Below, one piece after another: positions 1-9,431 of a DNA stretch of 64,000 bases. The notes beneath the pieces are model-generated. The model did no database searches. It was not told where the DNA came from and saw only the letters and a program-made list of their open reading frames with translations. This stretch comes from Hydrogenophilales bacterium (GTDB taxonomy: Bacteria; Pseudomonadota; Gammaproteobacteria; Burkholderiales; Thiobacillaceae), in the NCBI GenBank assembly GCA_016703155.1, contig JADJCP010000007.1, positions 62,001 to 126,000 on the forward strand, given 5' to 3'. Made by a program: the position numbers and the translations under genes. How positions within the stretch are numbered: position 1 is the first letter of the stretch; every line of letters begins with the position of its first letter.

Positions 1-177
1 CAGGCCGACGCAGAAGCCGGGGCGCTCGGGCAGGTCGAACAGTCGGCAGAGATTGGCCGGATCGAGATGCAGGCAGCGCTGCCCGGCGGGTTTGCCATGC
101 GGCATGCCGGGCAAGGGGCTGGTGATCGACGGGGCTATGCAGCAGGCACCGCAGCCCGGACGGCAGGTAAACGACAT
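1..177 (-). CDS. YkgJ-family cysteine-cluster protein (C-terminus off window)
   Basis: The first 59 codons of a gene that runs leftward off the window. The product begins MSFTCRPGCGACC and carries Cys at residues 5, 9, 12, 13, 35, 44 and 56, with the Pro/Gly-rich stretch SPLPGMPHGKPAG between them. This is the N-terminal pattern of the small YkgJ/YeiW-type zinc/iron-chelating proteins, whose cellular role is not settled. The start ATG (177-175) lies only 4 bases after the stop of the exported-protein gene at 182-613, so the two are probably co-transcribed at the end of the MacAB-like operon. No RBS was needed to choose the start because no other in-frame start gives the family N-terminus. Confidence 0.8.
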   Translation of the reverse strand, partial: MSFTCRPGCGACCIAPSITSPLPGMPHGKPAGQRCLHLDPANLCRLFDLPERPGFCVGL

Positions 178-181
178 CGGT

Positions 182-613
182 CTAGCTGCGGTCCGGCGGT
201 ACTGGTGGTGCTGGCGGGGGTGGGGGCTCAAACGGTAGCGCCGGCAACTGGAATTTTTTCAGGGTCAGATCCAGTTCGCGATGCAGAAACTGCATGAAGC
301 CCTCCATCGCCGCGTTGCCTTCCTTGTAAAGGCGCTCGCGGAGAATGGCGAGTTTGAATTCCAGTTCCGGTGGCAGGGGTTCGACCTCGCCGCCCCGCGA
401 GGCAGCCACGGCGGAGTTGCTCATGTAGTCGTACAGGAGGGCCATCTCCTCGTCGGAAATGAAGCTGCGCAGGCGGTTGGTGATTTCAGCCAGGTCCGGT
501 GTGGCGGCTACTGGCGGGGCCTCTGGCGCCTGCGGCGCCGGGTCTTGGGCGCAAGCCATCTGGCTGGCAAGCAGCAGACCCATGGCGAGAAGGAGGGCGG
601 TGAGGGATTTCAT
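182..613 (-). CDS. Small exported protein of unknown function
   Basis: A 143-residue protein I do not recognise. Residues 1-22 form a clear signal peptide (MKSLTALLLAMGLLLASQMACA, with an ACA|Q cleavage site; the Cys makes a lipoprotein possible but the -3 residue is a poor lipobox). After a Pro/Ala-rich stretch comes a charged, probably helical middle (LRSFISDEEMALLYDYM onward) and then a proline-rich tail (PFEPPPPPAPPVPP). It is presumably periplasmic or membrane-anchored. It lies 84 bp downstream of the MacB-like permease, separated by a long hairpin (665-704), and just before the cysteine-cluster gene. Position suggests an accessory to the efflux operon, but no function can be read from the sequence. 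Confidence 0.7.
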   Translation of the reverse strand: MKSLTALLLAMGLLLASQMACAQDPAPQAPEAPPVAATPDLAEITNRLRSFISDEEMALLYDYMSNSAVAASRGGEVEPLPPELEFKLAILRERLYKEGNAAMEGFMQFLHRELDLTLKKFQLPALPFEPPPPPAPPVPPDRS

Positions 614-664
614 TGGATTCGTTTCATAAGTTGCGCCAAGTTTACCGGGTTGCGCGCGGCTGTG

Positions 665-704
665 CGAATAAGCCGGTTGGCTTGCCGAGCCAACGGATTA
701 TTCG
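665..704 (-). other. 40-nt imperfect inverted repeat over the permease stop codon
   Basis: Arms CGAATAA (665-671) and TTATTCG (698-704) enclose further pairing between GTTGGCT and AGCCAAC, with a loop near 682-687. The structure includes the TAA stop (700-698) of the MacB-like permease. No T-tract follows on either strand, so it does not look like a factor-independent terminator. An mRNA-stabilising or processing hairpin between cistrons is the likeliest role (inference). Confidence 0.5.
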
Positions 705-1930
705 TAACGAAGTGCGTCGATCGGCGACAGACGCGCCGCCTTGCGCGCCGGGTACCAGCCGAAGAAGGTACCAATACCCGCCGCGAAAATCACCGCAAGC
801 AATGTCGCGCGGGGTTGCAGTACGACTTGCCAGCCAGCGAAATGCCCCAGTGCCAGGGCGCCGCTCACGCCCAACGCAATGCCCACGAGTGCGCCAAACA
901 GGCTGAGGATGACCGCCTCGGCGAGAAACTGGATAAGAATGTCGCCGCGTCGGGCGCCGACCGCCATGCGGATACCGATTTCGCGGGTGCGTTCGGTGAC
1001 CGAGACCAGCATGATGTTCATGATGCCGATGCCGCCGACCAGCAGGGAAACCGAGGCGACCGCGGCGAGCAGGCCGGAGAGAACATCCGAGGCGGCCTGC
1101 TCGGCTTTGACCACCTCGGACAGGTTGCGTATGTTGAAATCGTCGTCCTGCCCTGGTTGCAGGCGGTGGCGCTGGCGCAGCAGTTCGCGTACCTGGGTTT
1201 CCGCCAGTTTCATGTCGACGCCATCGGCCATCTTGATGTTGGCATGGCCGACTGTACGCAGCCGCCCCTGGAATTGGCCGAGGATGCGGCCGCGCGCGGT
1301 ATTGATCGGGATCAGTACGGTATCGTCCTGGTCCTGACCCATGAAACTCTGGCCCTTGGATTCGAGCAGCCCGACGATGGTGAAGGGTACATACTTGACG
1401 CGGATCGTCTGGCCGGTCGGGTCGGTGCCGCCGAACAGCATCTGTGCCACGGTCTGGCCGACCAAGGCGACTTTGGCCGAGGTGCGCGCGTCGTTTTCAT
1501 CCAGCGGTCGGCCGCGTGCCACGGGCCAGTCGCGCGCCGCCAGATAGTCCGGCGTCACGCCGTAGATCACCGTCGACCAGTTCAGGTTGCCGTAGATCAG
1601 TTGGCCCGTGCCGCGCAGGGCGGGTGCCGCCGCCAGGACGCCGGGGACATCGGCGGCAATGGCGGCGATATCGTTCTCGGTCAATGTGTTGCGTGAGCCG
1701 CTGCTCAGCCGGACGCCACTGGAGGTGACGGTGCCGGGTATGACGACCATGGTGTTCGAGCCCAGGCTTTTTAGTTGTTCGGCGACCTTGCGCTTGGCGC
1801 CCTCGCCCACCGCCAGCATGGTGATGACGGCGGCGACACCGATGATGATGCCCAGGGCGGTGAGGGTGCTGCGCATCTTGTTGGCGCGCAACGAACTCAG
1901 CGCGCTCAGCAGGGTGTCCAGCCATTTCAT
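698..1930 (-). CDS. MacB-like ABC transporter permease
   Basis: A 410-residue inner-membrane permease of the MacB/FtsX type. It has an N-terminal transmembrane helix (about residues 20-42, LTALGIIIGVAAVITMLAVG), a large periplasmic MacB-PCD domain (about 45-270), and three C-terminal helices (about 285-400) with the family motif GGIGIMNIMLVSVTERTREIG. In E. coli MacB this part is fused to the ATPase; here the two are separate genes overlapping by 4 bases (ATGA, 1927-1930), so translation is likely coupled. Such transporters use ATP to drive export of peptides, macrolides or siderophores through a TolC-like channel, with an adaptor like the one encoded upstream. The substrate cannot be read from the sequence. 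Confidence 0.93.
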   Translation of the reverse strand: MKWLDTLLSALSSLRANKMRSTLTALGIIIGVAAVITMLAVGEGAKRKVAEQLKSLGSNTMVVIPGTVTSSGVRLSSGSRNTLTENDIAAIAADVPGVLAAAPALRGTGQLIYGNLNWSTVIYGVTPDYLAARDWPVARGRPLDENDARTSAKVALVGQTVAQMLFGGTDPTGQTIRVKYVPFTIVGLLESKGQSFMGQDQDDTVLIPINTARGRILGQFQGRLRTVGHANIKMADGVDMKLAETQVRELLRQRHRLQPGQDDDFNIRNLSEVVKAEQAASDVLSGLLAAVASVSLLVGGIGIMNIMLVSVTERTREIGIRMAVGARRGDILIQFLAEAVILSLFGALVGIALGVSGALALGHFAGWQVVLQPRATLLAVIFAAGIGTFFGWYPARKAARLSPIDALRYE

Positions 1931-2655
1931 GCCGTGCCCTCAAGCATGCTACGGGCGCGCTGAGGCATAGCCACGGCGCGATCCTCGACGACCTGGCCAT
2001 CGCGAAACACCAGAATGCGCTTGGCGAAGGCGGCGATGTCAGGCTCATGGGTCACCAGGATCATGCTGATTCCCGTGTCGTTGAGTTCCTGGAGCACGCT
2101 CATGAGTTCCTGGCTGGTGCGTGTGTCGAGGGCGCCGGTCGGCTCGTCGGCGAGGATCAGCGGCGGGTCGTTGACCAGGGCGCGGGCGATCGCGACGCGC
2201 TGTTGCTGGCCGCCGGAAAGCTGGCGCGGCAAGTGGTGAATGCGCTCGCCGAGGCCAACCTGTTGCAGCTTTTCACGGGCCCGGCGATGCCGCTCGGCGG
2301 CGTGGACGCCAGCATAAAGCAGTGGCAGTTCGACGTTTTCCAGGGCGGTGGCACGCGGTAGCAAGTTGAAACTCTGGAAAACGAAACCCAGGTTGCGATT
2401 GCGTAGCGCGGCCAGGCCATCCGGGTCGAGCCGGGCAACGTCCTGACCATTGAGACGCAGTGTGCCGCTACTGGGCAGGTCAAGGCAGCCCAGGAGATTC
2501 ATGAAGGTGGATTTGCCCGACCCCGAGGGCCCCATGACGGCGACGAACTCGCCCTTGAAAATGCTCAGGCTGACGCCGCGCAGGGCCGGAACGACAAAGT
2601 CGCCAAGGCGGTACTCACGGCTGAGCGCGTCAACCTCGACCAAAGGCGTCGGCAT
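1927..2655 (-). CDS. MacB/LolD-type ABC transporter ATP-binding protein
   Basis: A 242-residue ATPase. It has a Walker A GPSGSGKST (residues 42-50), the signature LSGGQQQRVAIARAL, a Walker B LILADEPTGALD and an H-loop LVTHEP, all intact. Together with the permease (4-base overlap) and the membrane-fusion protein 11 bp upstream it forms a tripartite MacAB-type exporter. The tolC gene at 9432-10739 could supply the outer-membrane channel, although it is not in this operon. LolD-type lipoprotein sorting is the alternative for the ATPase alone, but the adaptor gene argues against it. Confidence 0.93.
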   Translation of the reverse strand: MPTPLVEVDALSREYRLGDFVVPALRGVSLSIFKGEFVAVMGPSGSGKSTFMNLLGCLDLPSSGTLRLNGQDVARLDPDGLAALRNRNLGFVFQSFNLLPRATALENVELPLLYAGVHAAERHRRAREKLQQVGLGERIHHLPRQLSGGQQQRVAIARALVNDPPLILADEPTGALDTRTSQELMSVLQELNDTGISMILVTHEPDIAAFAKRILVFRDGQVVEDRAVAMPQRARSMLEGTA

Positions 2656-2666
2656 GATTTCGATGC

Positions 2667-3965
2667 CTACATGCCCATGCCGAACGGGCGTGGCGACTTG
2701 CCGGAGCGCTTGCTCCCGCCTTCTTCAGCGCCGAGGATGATCTCGGTACCGATCCTGATCTCGCCCTTGAGGATCTCGGTAGACTTGCTGTCACTGACGC
2801 CCAATCGCAAATTGACCGGTGTCGGCTGTCCCTTTTCGCCGATGATCCAGACGCGGCCAGGGATGCCCGGACCTTCTTCGCGGGCGCGTACATCCAGCTT
2901 GACCGGGGTGCCATCACTCGACACCGGGCGGAAGCGCAAGGCTTCGTTGGGCACCTTGGGCACGTCCTTGCGCTTCTCGGTGAGGATGCGTGCGTTGGCG
3001 GTCATGCCGGGCAAGAGCCTCATGTCGGGATTGCCAACCCGGGCGACGACACTGTAGGTGACGACGTTGTTGCTGTTCTGTGGCGACTTGCGGATCTGCG
3101 TGACCAGGCCGGCGAAATGCTCACCCGGGAAGGCATCGACTGTAAAGCGCACCTTCTGGCCTTCGGCGACCCGACCGATGTCGGCCTCGTCGACGGCGAT
3201 GTTGACCTCCATCTCGCGCAGATCCCTGGCGATGGTGAACAGCACTGGCGCCTGGAGCGAGGCGGCAACGGTCTGGCCGACATCGACGTTGCGGCTGATG
3301 ACGATGCCATCCACCGGCGAGCGGATGATAGTACGTGCCAGTTCGGCGCGGCTTTGCTTCAGCGCGGCCTGGCGCTGCGCGACGCTGGCCAGGGCGCTTT
3401 CGATCTGCGCCTGGGCGACGCGCAGATCGGCTTCGGCCAGGTGGTGGTTTTCCTGGGCGGTGTCCAGGGCGGCGACGGCCGTGTCCATCTCGGCGGGGGA
3501 CAGGAAGCCTTGCTTGATGAGGGACTGCTTGCGTTCCTGGTCGCGTTGCGCTTGGTGGTGGGCGATCCTCGCCTTCGTTAGTTCGGCCTGGCGCACGCCC
3601 AGATTGCCGCGCGCCACCTGAGCCGCGCTTTCAGCGGCCTTGAGGTCGGCTTCGGCCTGGGCCTGGCGGGTCTCGAAGGTTTCCGGATCGAGCCGGGCGA
3701 TGATCTGGTCGCGTTTTACCGGGCTGTTGAAGTCGACCAGGATTTCGGTGATCTGTCCGGAAACCTGGGAACCCACCTGCACCGTCACCAAGGCACTGAG
3801 GGCGCCGCTGGCGGAGATGGCCGCGGACAGGTTGCCCTTTTCCACTTTGCCGAGCCGATATTGCGGTTTGGATTGCACAGTCTGCCACGGCGACCAGGCC
3901 CATAGGACGAGGCTGGCGAGCAACAGGGCAACGACGGGGAAAAACCACTTGGGGGGGCGCGACAT
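2667..3965 (-). CDS. MacA-like periplasmic adaptor (membrane-fusion protein)
   Basis: A 432-residue adaptor. A single N-terminal helix (about residues 8-25, FFPVVALLLASLVLWAW) anchors it in the inner membrane. A biotinyl-lipoyl-like half follows (GSQVSGQITEILVDFNSPVKRDQ). The long alpha-helical hairpin (about 100-215) is rich in Ala/Gln/Glu, then comes the second lipoyl half (IIRSPVDGIVISRNVDVGQTV) and a beta-barrel domain. This order matches MacA/HlyD-family proteins, which bridge the inner-membrane ABC transporter to a TolC channel. It is the first gene of the operon, followed at 11 bp by the ATPase. Confidence 0.92.
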   Translation of the reverse strand: MSRPPKWFFPVVALLLASLVLWAWSPWQTVQSKPQYRLGKVEKGNLSAAISASGALSALVTVQVGSQVSGQITEILVDFNSPVKRDQIIARLDPETFETRQAQAEADLKAAESAAQVARGNLGVRQAELTKARIAHHQAQRDQERKQSLIKQGFLSPAEMDTAVAALDTAQENHHLAEADLRVAQAQIESALASVAQRQAALKQSRAELARTIIRSPVDGIVISRNVDVGQTVAASLQAPVLFTIARDLREMEVNIAVDEADIGRVAEGQKVRFTVDAFPGEHFAGLVTQIRKSPQNSNNVVTYSVVARVGNPDMRLLPGMTANARILTEKRKDVPKVPNEALRFRPVSSDGTPVKLDVRAREEGPGIPGRVWIIGEKGQPTPVNLRLGVSDSKSTEILKGEIRIGTEIILGAEEGGSKRSGKSPRPFGMGM

Positions 3966-4018
3966 GCGGCTAAGTCTACCGCCGAACCGAATGGTTCCTC
4001 AAATGCCCTGGCCGAAAT

Positions 4019-4041
4019 GAAAAACGGGGCTTGCGCCCCGT
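4019..4041 (-). terminator. Rho-independent terminator after the yidB-like gene
   Basis: On the minus strand ACGGGGC and GCCCCGT (7-bp stem, 4035-4041 and 4024-4030, loop GCAA) are followed by a run of T. It lies 23 bp beyond the stop of the DUF937 gene and separates it from the MacAB operon. Confidence 0.85.
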
Positions 4042-4063
4042 ATTGCCCGATACGCTCGGCGAA

Positions 4064-4492
4064 TCAGCCGAACAACTTGCCACGCAGCACGTCCATACCC
4101 TGGCTAAGCAACTCATTCTCGTTGGCCGGGATGGCGCCATCCGGGGTCAACTGGTTGACCACGTCGGGCAGATATTGCGCCAAGCCGCCGCTGACATCCT
4201 GGGCGTTCATGCCCATCTTTGCCGCCAGGTCGGCAATCGTGCCATTGCCCAGCGCCTGGGTGATCTGCTCCGGGCTGATCGGCAGATTGGCGCCGGTGCT
4301 TACCCACGAGGCCGCCTGCTGGCCCATGCCCCCCTTGGTCAGCATGTCCACCACACCGGACAGACCGCCCTTCTGCTGCAACAGGGACATCGCCAGTTGC
4401 AGCAGCGGGTTGCCACCGCCGGCCTGCCCTTGCGCGCCGCCGCCCAGAACGCTGCCCACTACGTTACCCAATACGCCGTCCAGTAATCCCAT
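4064..4492 (-). CDS. YidB-like DUF937 protein
   Basis: A 142-residue protein of the YidB/DUF937 family. It is Gly/Gln-rich at the N-terminus (GLLDGVLGNVVGSVLGGG), then has amphipathic helices and the conserved segment LPISPEQITQALG...IADLAAKMGM, ending in DVLRGKLFG. There is no signal peptide or membrane segment. The family's biochemical role is not established. It is a single-gene unit: the terminator at 4019-4041 follows it and selO lies 133 bp upstream. That 133-bp gap contains a long imperfect inverted repeat (4579-4622) but no clear promoter. Confidence 0.85.
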   Translation of the reverse strand: MGLLDGVLGNVVGSVLGGGAQGQAGGGNPLLQLAMSLLQQKGGLSGVVDMLTKGGMGQQAASWVSTGANLPISPEQITQALGNGTIADLAAKMGMNAQDVSGGLAQYLPDVVNQLTPDGAIPANENELLSQGMDVLRGKLFG

Positions 4493-4578
4493 GGTGTCCT
4501 CCTATGCTTGAATTCAATCGCTCGATATTGAGCCTGCGAATTGTCATGCAAAACCGTTTGTAGCGCTGCCGTGTAATT

Positions 4579-4622
4579 CACAACTTGGGCGTGCCCGTCT
4601 GTTCGCACTGGACGGGGTTGTG
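4579..4622 (-). other. Inverted repeat downstream of selO
   Basis: CACAAC (4579-4584) pairs with GTTGTG (4617-4622) and CCCGTC (4594-4599) with GACGGG (4611-4616), giving a two-part stem with an internal bulge. It starts 4 bases after the selO stop codon. There is no T-tract, so at most a Rho-assisted end or an mRNA 3' hairpin. Confidence 0.4.
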
Positions 4623-4625
4623 ACA

Positions 4626-6125
4626 TCACGTCCCACAGAAAGTGCGGAACTCCGCCATAAATTCGCCAGATGCCGGTTCGGCGTAGCGGGACAGTGCAGG
4701 GTTTTCGTCGAAGGGTCGCTGCAGCGCTTTCAACAATTCCTCGAAGGGCGCCAGGTTGCCTTCGTCCGAGGCGGCGGCCAGCGCCTCCTCGACGCGATGG
4801 TTGCGCGGAATCAGCCAGGGGTTGACCCGGCGCATTGCCTTGGCGCGCTCCTTGGCCGAATCGGCGCCAGCATCCTCGGCGGCCCAGCGCACGCGCCAGC
4901 GTTCCAGCCAGCGGTCCAGTCCCGGCTGCCCGGAGAACAAGGCCCGCAGCGGCGCTTCGTCGCCCGCCGTCGCGTCGGCCAGCCTTCGCCAGGCGAGGGT
5001 GAAATCCACCTGTTGCGCATGCAGCAGGTCCAGCCAGCTTTCACCTAATGCCGTGTCCACGCTGTCGCCATTCGGCACTTGTCCATGCAAGCCCAACTTC
5101 ACGCGCAACCCTGCCAGCCAATAATGCTGATGGCGCGCCATGAAGGCGTCGAGTACCTCGGTGGCCTGTTCGATCGCCCGGCCTTCGTTGTCGGCGATCA
5201 GCGGCAGCAGGGTTTCCGCCAGACGGGCCAGATTCCAGCGCGCGATGTGCGGCTGCGCCTCGTAAGCGTAGCGCCCGCGTTCGTCGATGGAACTGAACAC
5301 CGCGCGCGGATCGTAAGCCTCCATGAACGCGCACGGGCCGAAGTCGATGGTCTCGCCGGAAATGGCCATGTTGTCGGTGTTCATCACGCCATGGATGAAA
5401 CCGACGTGCAGCCACTGCGCGATCAGCGCCGCCTGCCGCTCGGCCACGGCGCGCAGGAAGCCCAGATAGCGGTCATCGGCGCCGACCAGTTCCGGGTAGT
5501 GGCGGGCGATGGCGTAATCGGCGAGCTGGCGCACCTGCTCGGCCGTGGTGTGCTCGGCGAAGAACTGGAAGGTACCCACACGCAAATGGCTGGCCGCCAC
5601 GCGGGTCAGAACCGCACCGGGCAGCGTACGTTCGCGATACACCGGCTCTCCGGTCGACACGACAGCCAGTGCGCGCGTGGTTGGAATGCCCAGCGCATGC
5701 ATCGCCTCGCCGATCAGCACCTCGCGCAGCATCGGCCCCACCGCCGCCTTGCCGTCGCCCCGACGGGAAAACGGCGTCCGCCCCGAGCCCTTGAAGGCGA
5801 TGTCGCGGCGCAGGCCATGGCGGTCGATCACCTCGCCGATCAGCAGCGCCCGGCCGTCGCCCAACTGGGGATTGAACTGGCCGAACTGATGCCCGGCGTA
5901 AGCCTGGGCGATGGGTTGCGCGCCCTCGGGCAGCACGTTGCCGGAAAACATCGCCGCCAGTGCCGCCGCGTCCTGGTCGTCGAGGCCCAGCCGAAGCTCG
6001 TTCGCCAGACTACGGTTGAAGAACAGCAGCTCCGGCGCCGGTACGGTGTCCGGCCGGCAAGGCTCGTAAAAGCCGGTAAGGTCGCGGGCGTAGGTGTTGT
6101 CGAAGGGGGGGGCGGGGTTCGGCAT
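4626..6125 (-). CDS. selO: Protein adenylyltransferase SelO
   Basis: A 499-residue member of the SelO/YdiU (UPF0061) family. These pseudokinase-fold enzymes bind ATP inverted and transfer AMP to Ser/Thr/Tyr of target proteins. Visible hallmarks are the Gly-rich stretch FKGSGRTPFSRRGDGKAA, the motif HGVMNTDNM (metal- and nucleotide-binding Asn/Asp) followed by IDFGPCAFME, and the C-terminal FCGT, where eukaryotic relatives carry selenocysteine. Length matches bacterial SelO (about 480-500). In E. coli the family has been tied to the oxidative stress response through targets such as glutaredoxin. The gene stands alone, transcribed from the 182-bp gap upstream. Confidence 0.96.
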   Translation of the reverse strand: MPNPAPPFDNTYARDLTGFYEPCRPDTVPAPELLFFNRSLANELRLGLDDQDAAALAAMFSGNVLPEGAQPIAQAYAGHQFGQFNPQLGDGRALLIGEVIDRHGLRRDIAFKGSGRTPFSRRGDGKAAVGPMLREVLIGEAMHALGIPTTRALAVVSTGEPVYRERTLPGAVLTRVAASHLRVGTFQFFAEHTTAEQVRQLADYAIARHYPELVGADDRYLGFLRAVAERQAALIAQWLHVGFIHGVMNTDNMAISGETIDFGPCAFMEAYDPRAVFSSIDERGRYAYEAQPHIARWNLARLAETLLPLIADNEGRAIEQATEVLDAFMARHQHYWLAGLRVKLGLHGQVPNGDSVDTALGESWLDLLHAQQVDFTLAWRRLADATAGDEAPLRALFSGQPGLDRWLERWRVRWAAEDAGADSAKERAKAMRRVNPWLIPRNHRVEEALAAASDEGNLAPFEELLKALQRPFDENPALSRYAEPASGEFMAEFRTFCGT

Positions 6126-6248
6126 GGGTGGATTCGCTGGTCAGGGTTTGGCAGCAACTTAAGGCCGATAGCGCAGAAATTCCACCCTGCCGGGATTAGG
6201 GGAACAATTCCCTATCCATCATGGGTCGGCTGGCAATCCAGATGTTTG

Positions 6249-6287
6249 CAAATAAATCGGCCCGCTTACCTCTTGGCACTCGGGCCG
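6249..6287 (-). terminator. Probable terminator after thiC
   Basis: On the minus strand CGGCCCG (6287-6281) pairs with CGGGCCG (6264-6258) across a 16-nt loop, followed by ATTTATTT. The stem is GC-rich and the tail T-rich, and it begins 21 bp after the thiC stop. The loop is longer than usual. Confidence 0.6.
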
Positions 6288-6307
6288 TGCTTTCCAGCGC
6301 TTGGGTG

Positions 6308-8239
<1,932 letters not shown>

Positions 8240-8284
8240 GGCGTTGCTCCTACTTTCAATACGTAAGGAGCGCGGGCGGGTGGC

Positions 8285-8383
8285 GCCGCTTCCCTACGCC
8301 GGTATGACCCGGATCAGGTTCCAAGGGTATGTCTCACTCCGGCTTTGATGTCTTTGCAGACCGTGCCGGAGACCCCTAGCGTC
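8285..8383 (-). promoter_or_regulatory. TPP riboswitch (THI box) of thiC
   Basis: Read on the minus strand, the leader has the conserved TPP aptamer blocks in order: CTAGGGGT, the P3 arm with CCGG...CCGG, GTGAGA, ACCCTTGGAACCTGATC, and CCGGCGTAGGGAAG. CGCT and AGCG can close P1. It ends about 45 bp before the thiC start, consistent with control of translation initiation in Gram-negative bacteria. Confidence 0.96.
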
Positions 8384-8389
8384 GTCGGG

Positions 8390-8418
8390 ACAGTAAAAGA
8401 CTTGTAGAATATTTGCAA
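8390..8418 (-). promoter_or_regulatory. Candidate sigma-70 promoter of thiC
   Basis: On the minus strand TTGCAA (8418-8413) and TACTGT (8395-8390) are spaced by exactly 17 bp. A start about 7 bases downstream would place the 5' end at the beginning of the TPP aptamer, which supports the assignment. Confidence 0.5.
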
Positions 8419-8444
8419 GTTGAGCCAATACACCTGGAGTCACC

Positions 8445-9098
8445 ATGGATTACGAAACCGCCCGCTTCAATATGATCGAACAACAGATACGCCCATGGGA
8501 GGTGCTCGACCCAGTGGTGCTGGATCTGTTGTTCAAGGTTAAGCGCGAGGACTTCGTGCCACCGGTCTACAGGTCACTGGCATTCGCCGATATGGATGTC
8601 CCGCTCGGCCACGGTGAAGCGATGTGGGCGCCGAAGATCGAAGCGCGTGCCTTGCAGGCGGTGCAGGTGCAGCGTCATGAGAAGGTGCTGGAGGTCGGTA
8701 CCGGTAGTGGCTATCTGACGGCTTTGCTGGCGAATCTGGCCGGTCAGGTGGTCAGTGTCGAGCTGGTGCGCGAATTTCGCGATGAAGCCGAGCGCAAGCT
8801 CAGAGCGCACGGTTTTACGAATATCACCCTGAAAGCGGGCGATGCCGCCCAGGATTGGGCCGACGACGGCCAGTTCGACGTGATCGTCCTGACCGGCTCG
8901 ACTCCGGTGCTGCCACGCGCATATCAGAAGCGTCTGAATCGCGGTGGCCGTTTGTTCGCCATCGTTGGCGAGGGGGCTGCCATGAGCGCCCGCTTGGTGA
9001 CCCATGTCGCGCATGGCGCTTATGCCGAAGAAGCCCTCTTCGAAACCAGCGTCAAGGCGTTGAAAAACGCGCTGGAGCCGGAACGTTTCGTTTTTTAA
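8445..9098 (+). CDS. Protein-L-isoaspartate O-methyltransferase-like protein
   Basis: A 217-residue SAM-dependent methyltransferase of the Pcm family. The SAM-binding motif I is VLEVGTGSGYLTALLA (about residues 84-99), with acidic residues of motif II in VVSVELV. Canonical Pcm methylates damaged isoaspartyl residues for repair. Here the segment normally reading GxGQTISxP is GHGEAMWAP, so the conserved Thr/Ile/Ser of the substrate loop is replaced. This may be a paralogue with another substrate. GGAG (8436-8439) lies 5 bp before the ATG. Rhodanese and tolC genes follow at once, so the three are probably one operon. Confidence 0.88.
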   Translation: MDYETARFNMIEQQIRPWEVLDPVVLDLLFKVKREDFVPPVYRSLAFADMDVPLGHGEAMWAPKIEARALQAVQVQRHEKVLEVGTGSGYLTALLANLAGQVVSVELVREFRDEAERKLRAHGFTNITLKAGDAAQDWADDGQFDVIVLTGSTPVLPRAYQKRLNRGGRLFAIVGEGAAMSARLVTHVAHGAYAEEALFETSVKALKNALEPERFVF

Positions 9099-9100
9099 GC

Positions 9101-9424
9101 ATGCGTCAAATACGCCCTGTGGAACTTAAGTCATGGCTGCAAGACGAAGCGCGGGAGCCGCCGATGCTGCTGGACGTGCGCCAGCCATGGGAATTCGAAT
9201 GTTGCCGGATCGAAGGTGCCGAATTGATGCCGATGGCGACGTTGCCCAGTCGCCACGGTGAACTCGACCCAAACCGGGAGGTGGTCGTGATTTGCCACCA
9301 TGGCGTGAGGAGTTATCATGCTGCCCGGTTTCTGGAGCACAATGGCCATACCCGAGTTACCAATCTGACGGGGGGTGTCGACGCTTGGGCAAAGGAAGTC
9401 GATGCCACCATGCCGACCTATTGA
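9101..9424 (+). CDS. Single-domain rhodanese-like protein
   Basis: A 107-residue cytoplasmic rhodanese domain. LLDVRQPWEFE is the conserved N-terminal motif. The active-site loop is CHHGVRS, with the catalytic Cys that accepts sulfur as a persulfide, and LTGGVDAWAKEVD is the usual C-terminal motif. ATG 9101 starts 2 bases after the pcm-like stop; a longer in-frame reading frame extends upstream inside that gene but lacks rhodanese character. It probably acts as a sulfurtransferase or sulfide carrier; the acceptor is unknown. It lies between the pcm-like gene and tolC in a probable operon. Confidence 0.92.
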   Translation: MRQIRPVELKSWLQDEAREPPMLLDVRQPWEFECCRIEGAELMPMATLPSRHGELDPNREVVVICHHGVRSYHAARFLEHNGHTRVTNLTGGVDAWAKEVDATMPTY

Positions 9425-9431
9425 GGCTACC

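Noticed and set aside
281..1696. 471-codon plus-strand frame over the MacB-like permease
   Set aside because: It lies opposite a clear permease gene, has no RBS and no recognisable domain; a GC-rich shadow.
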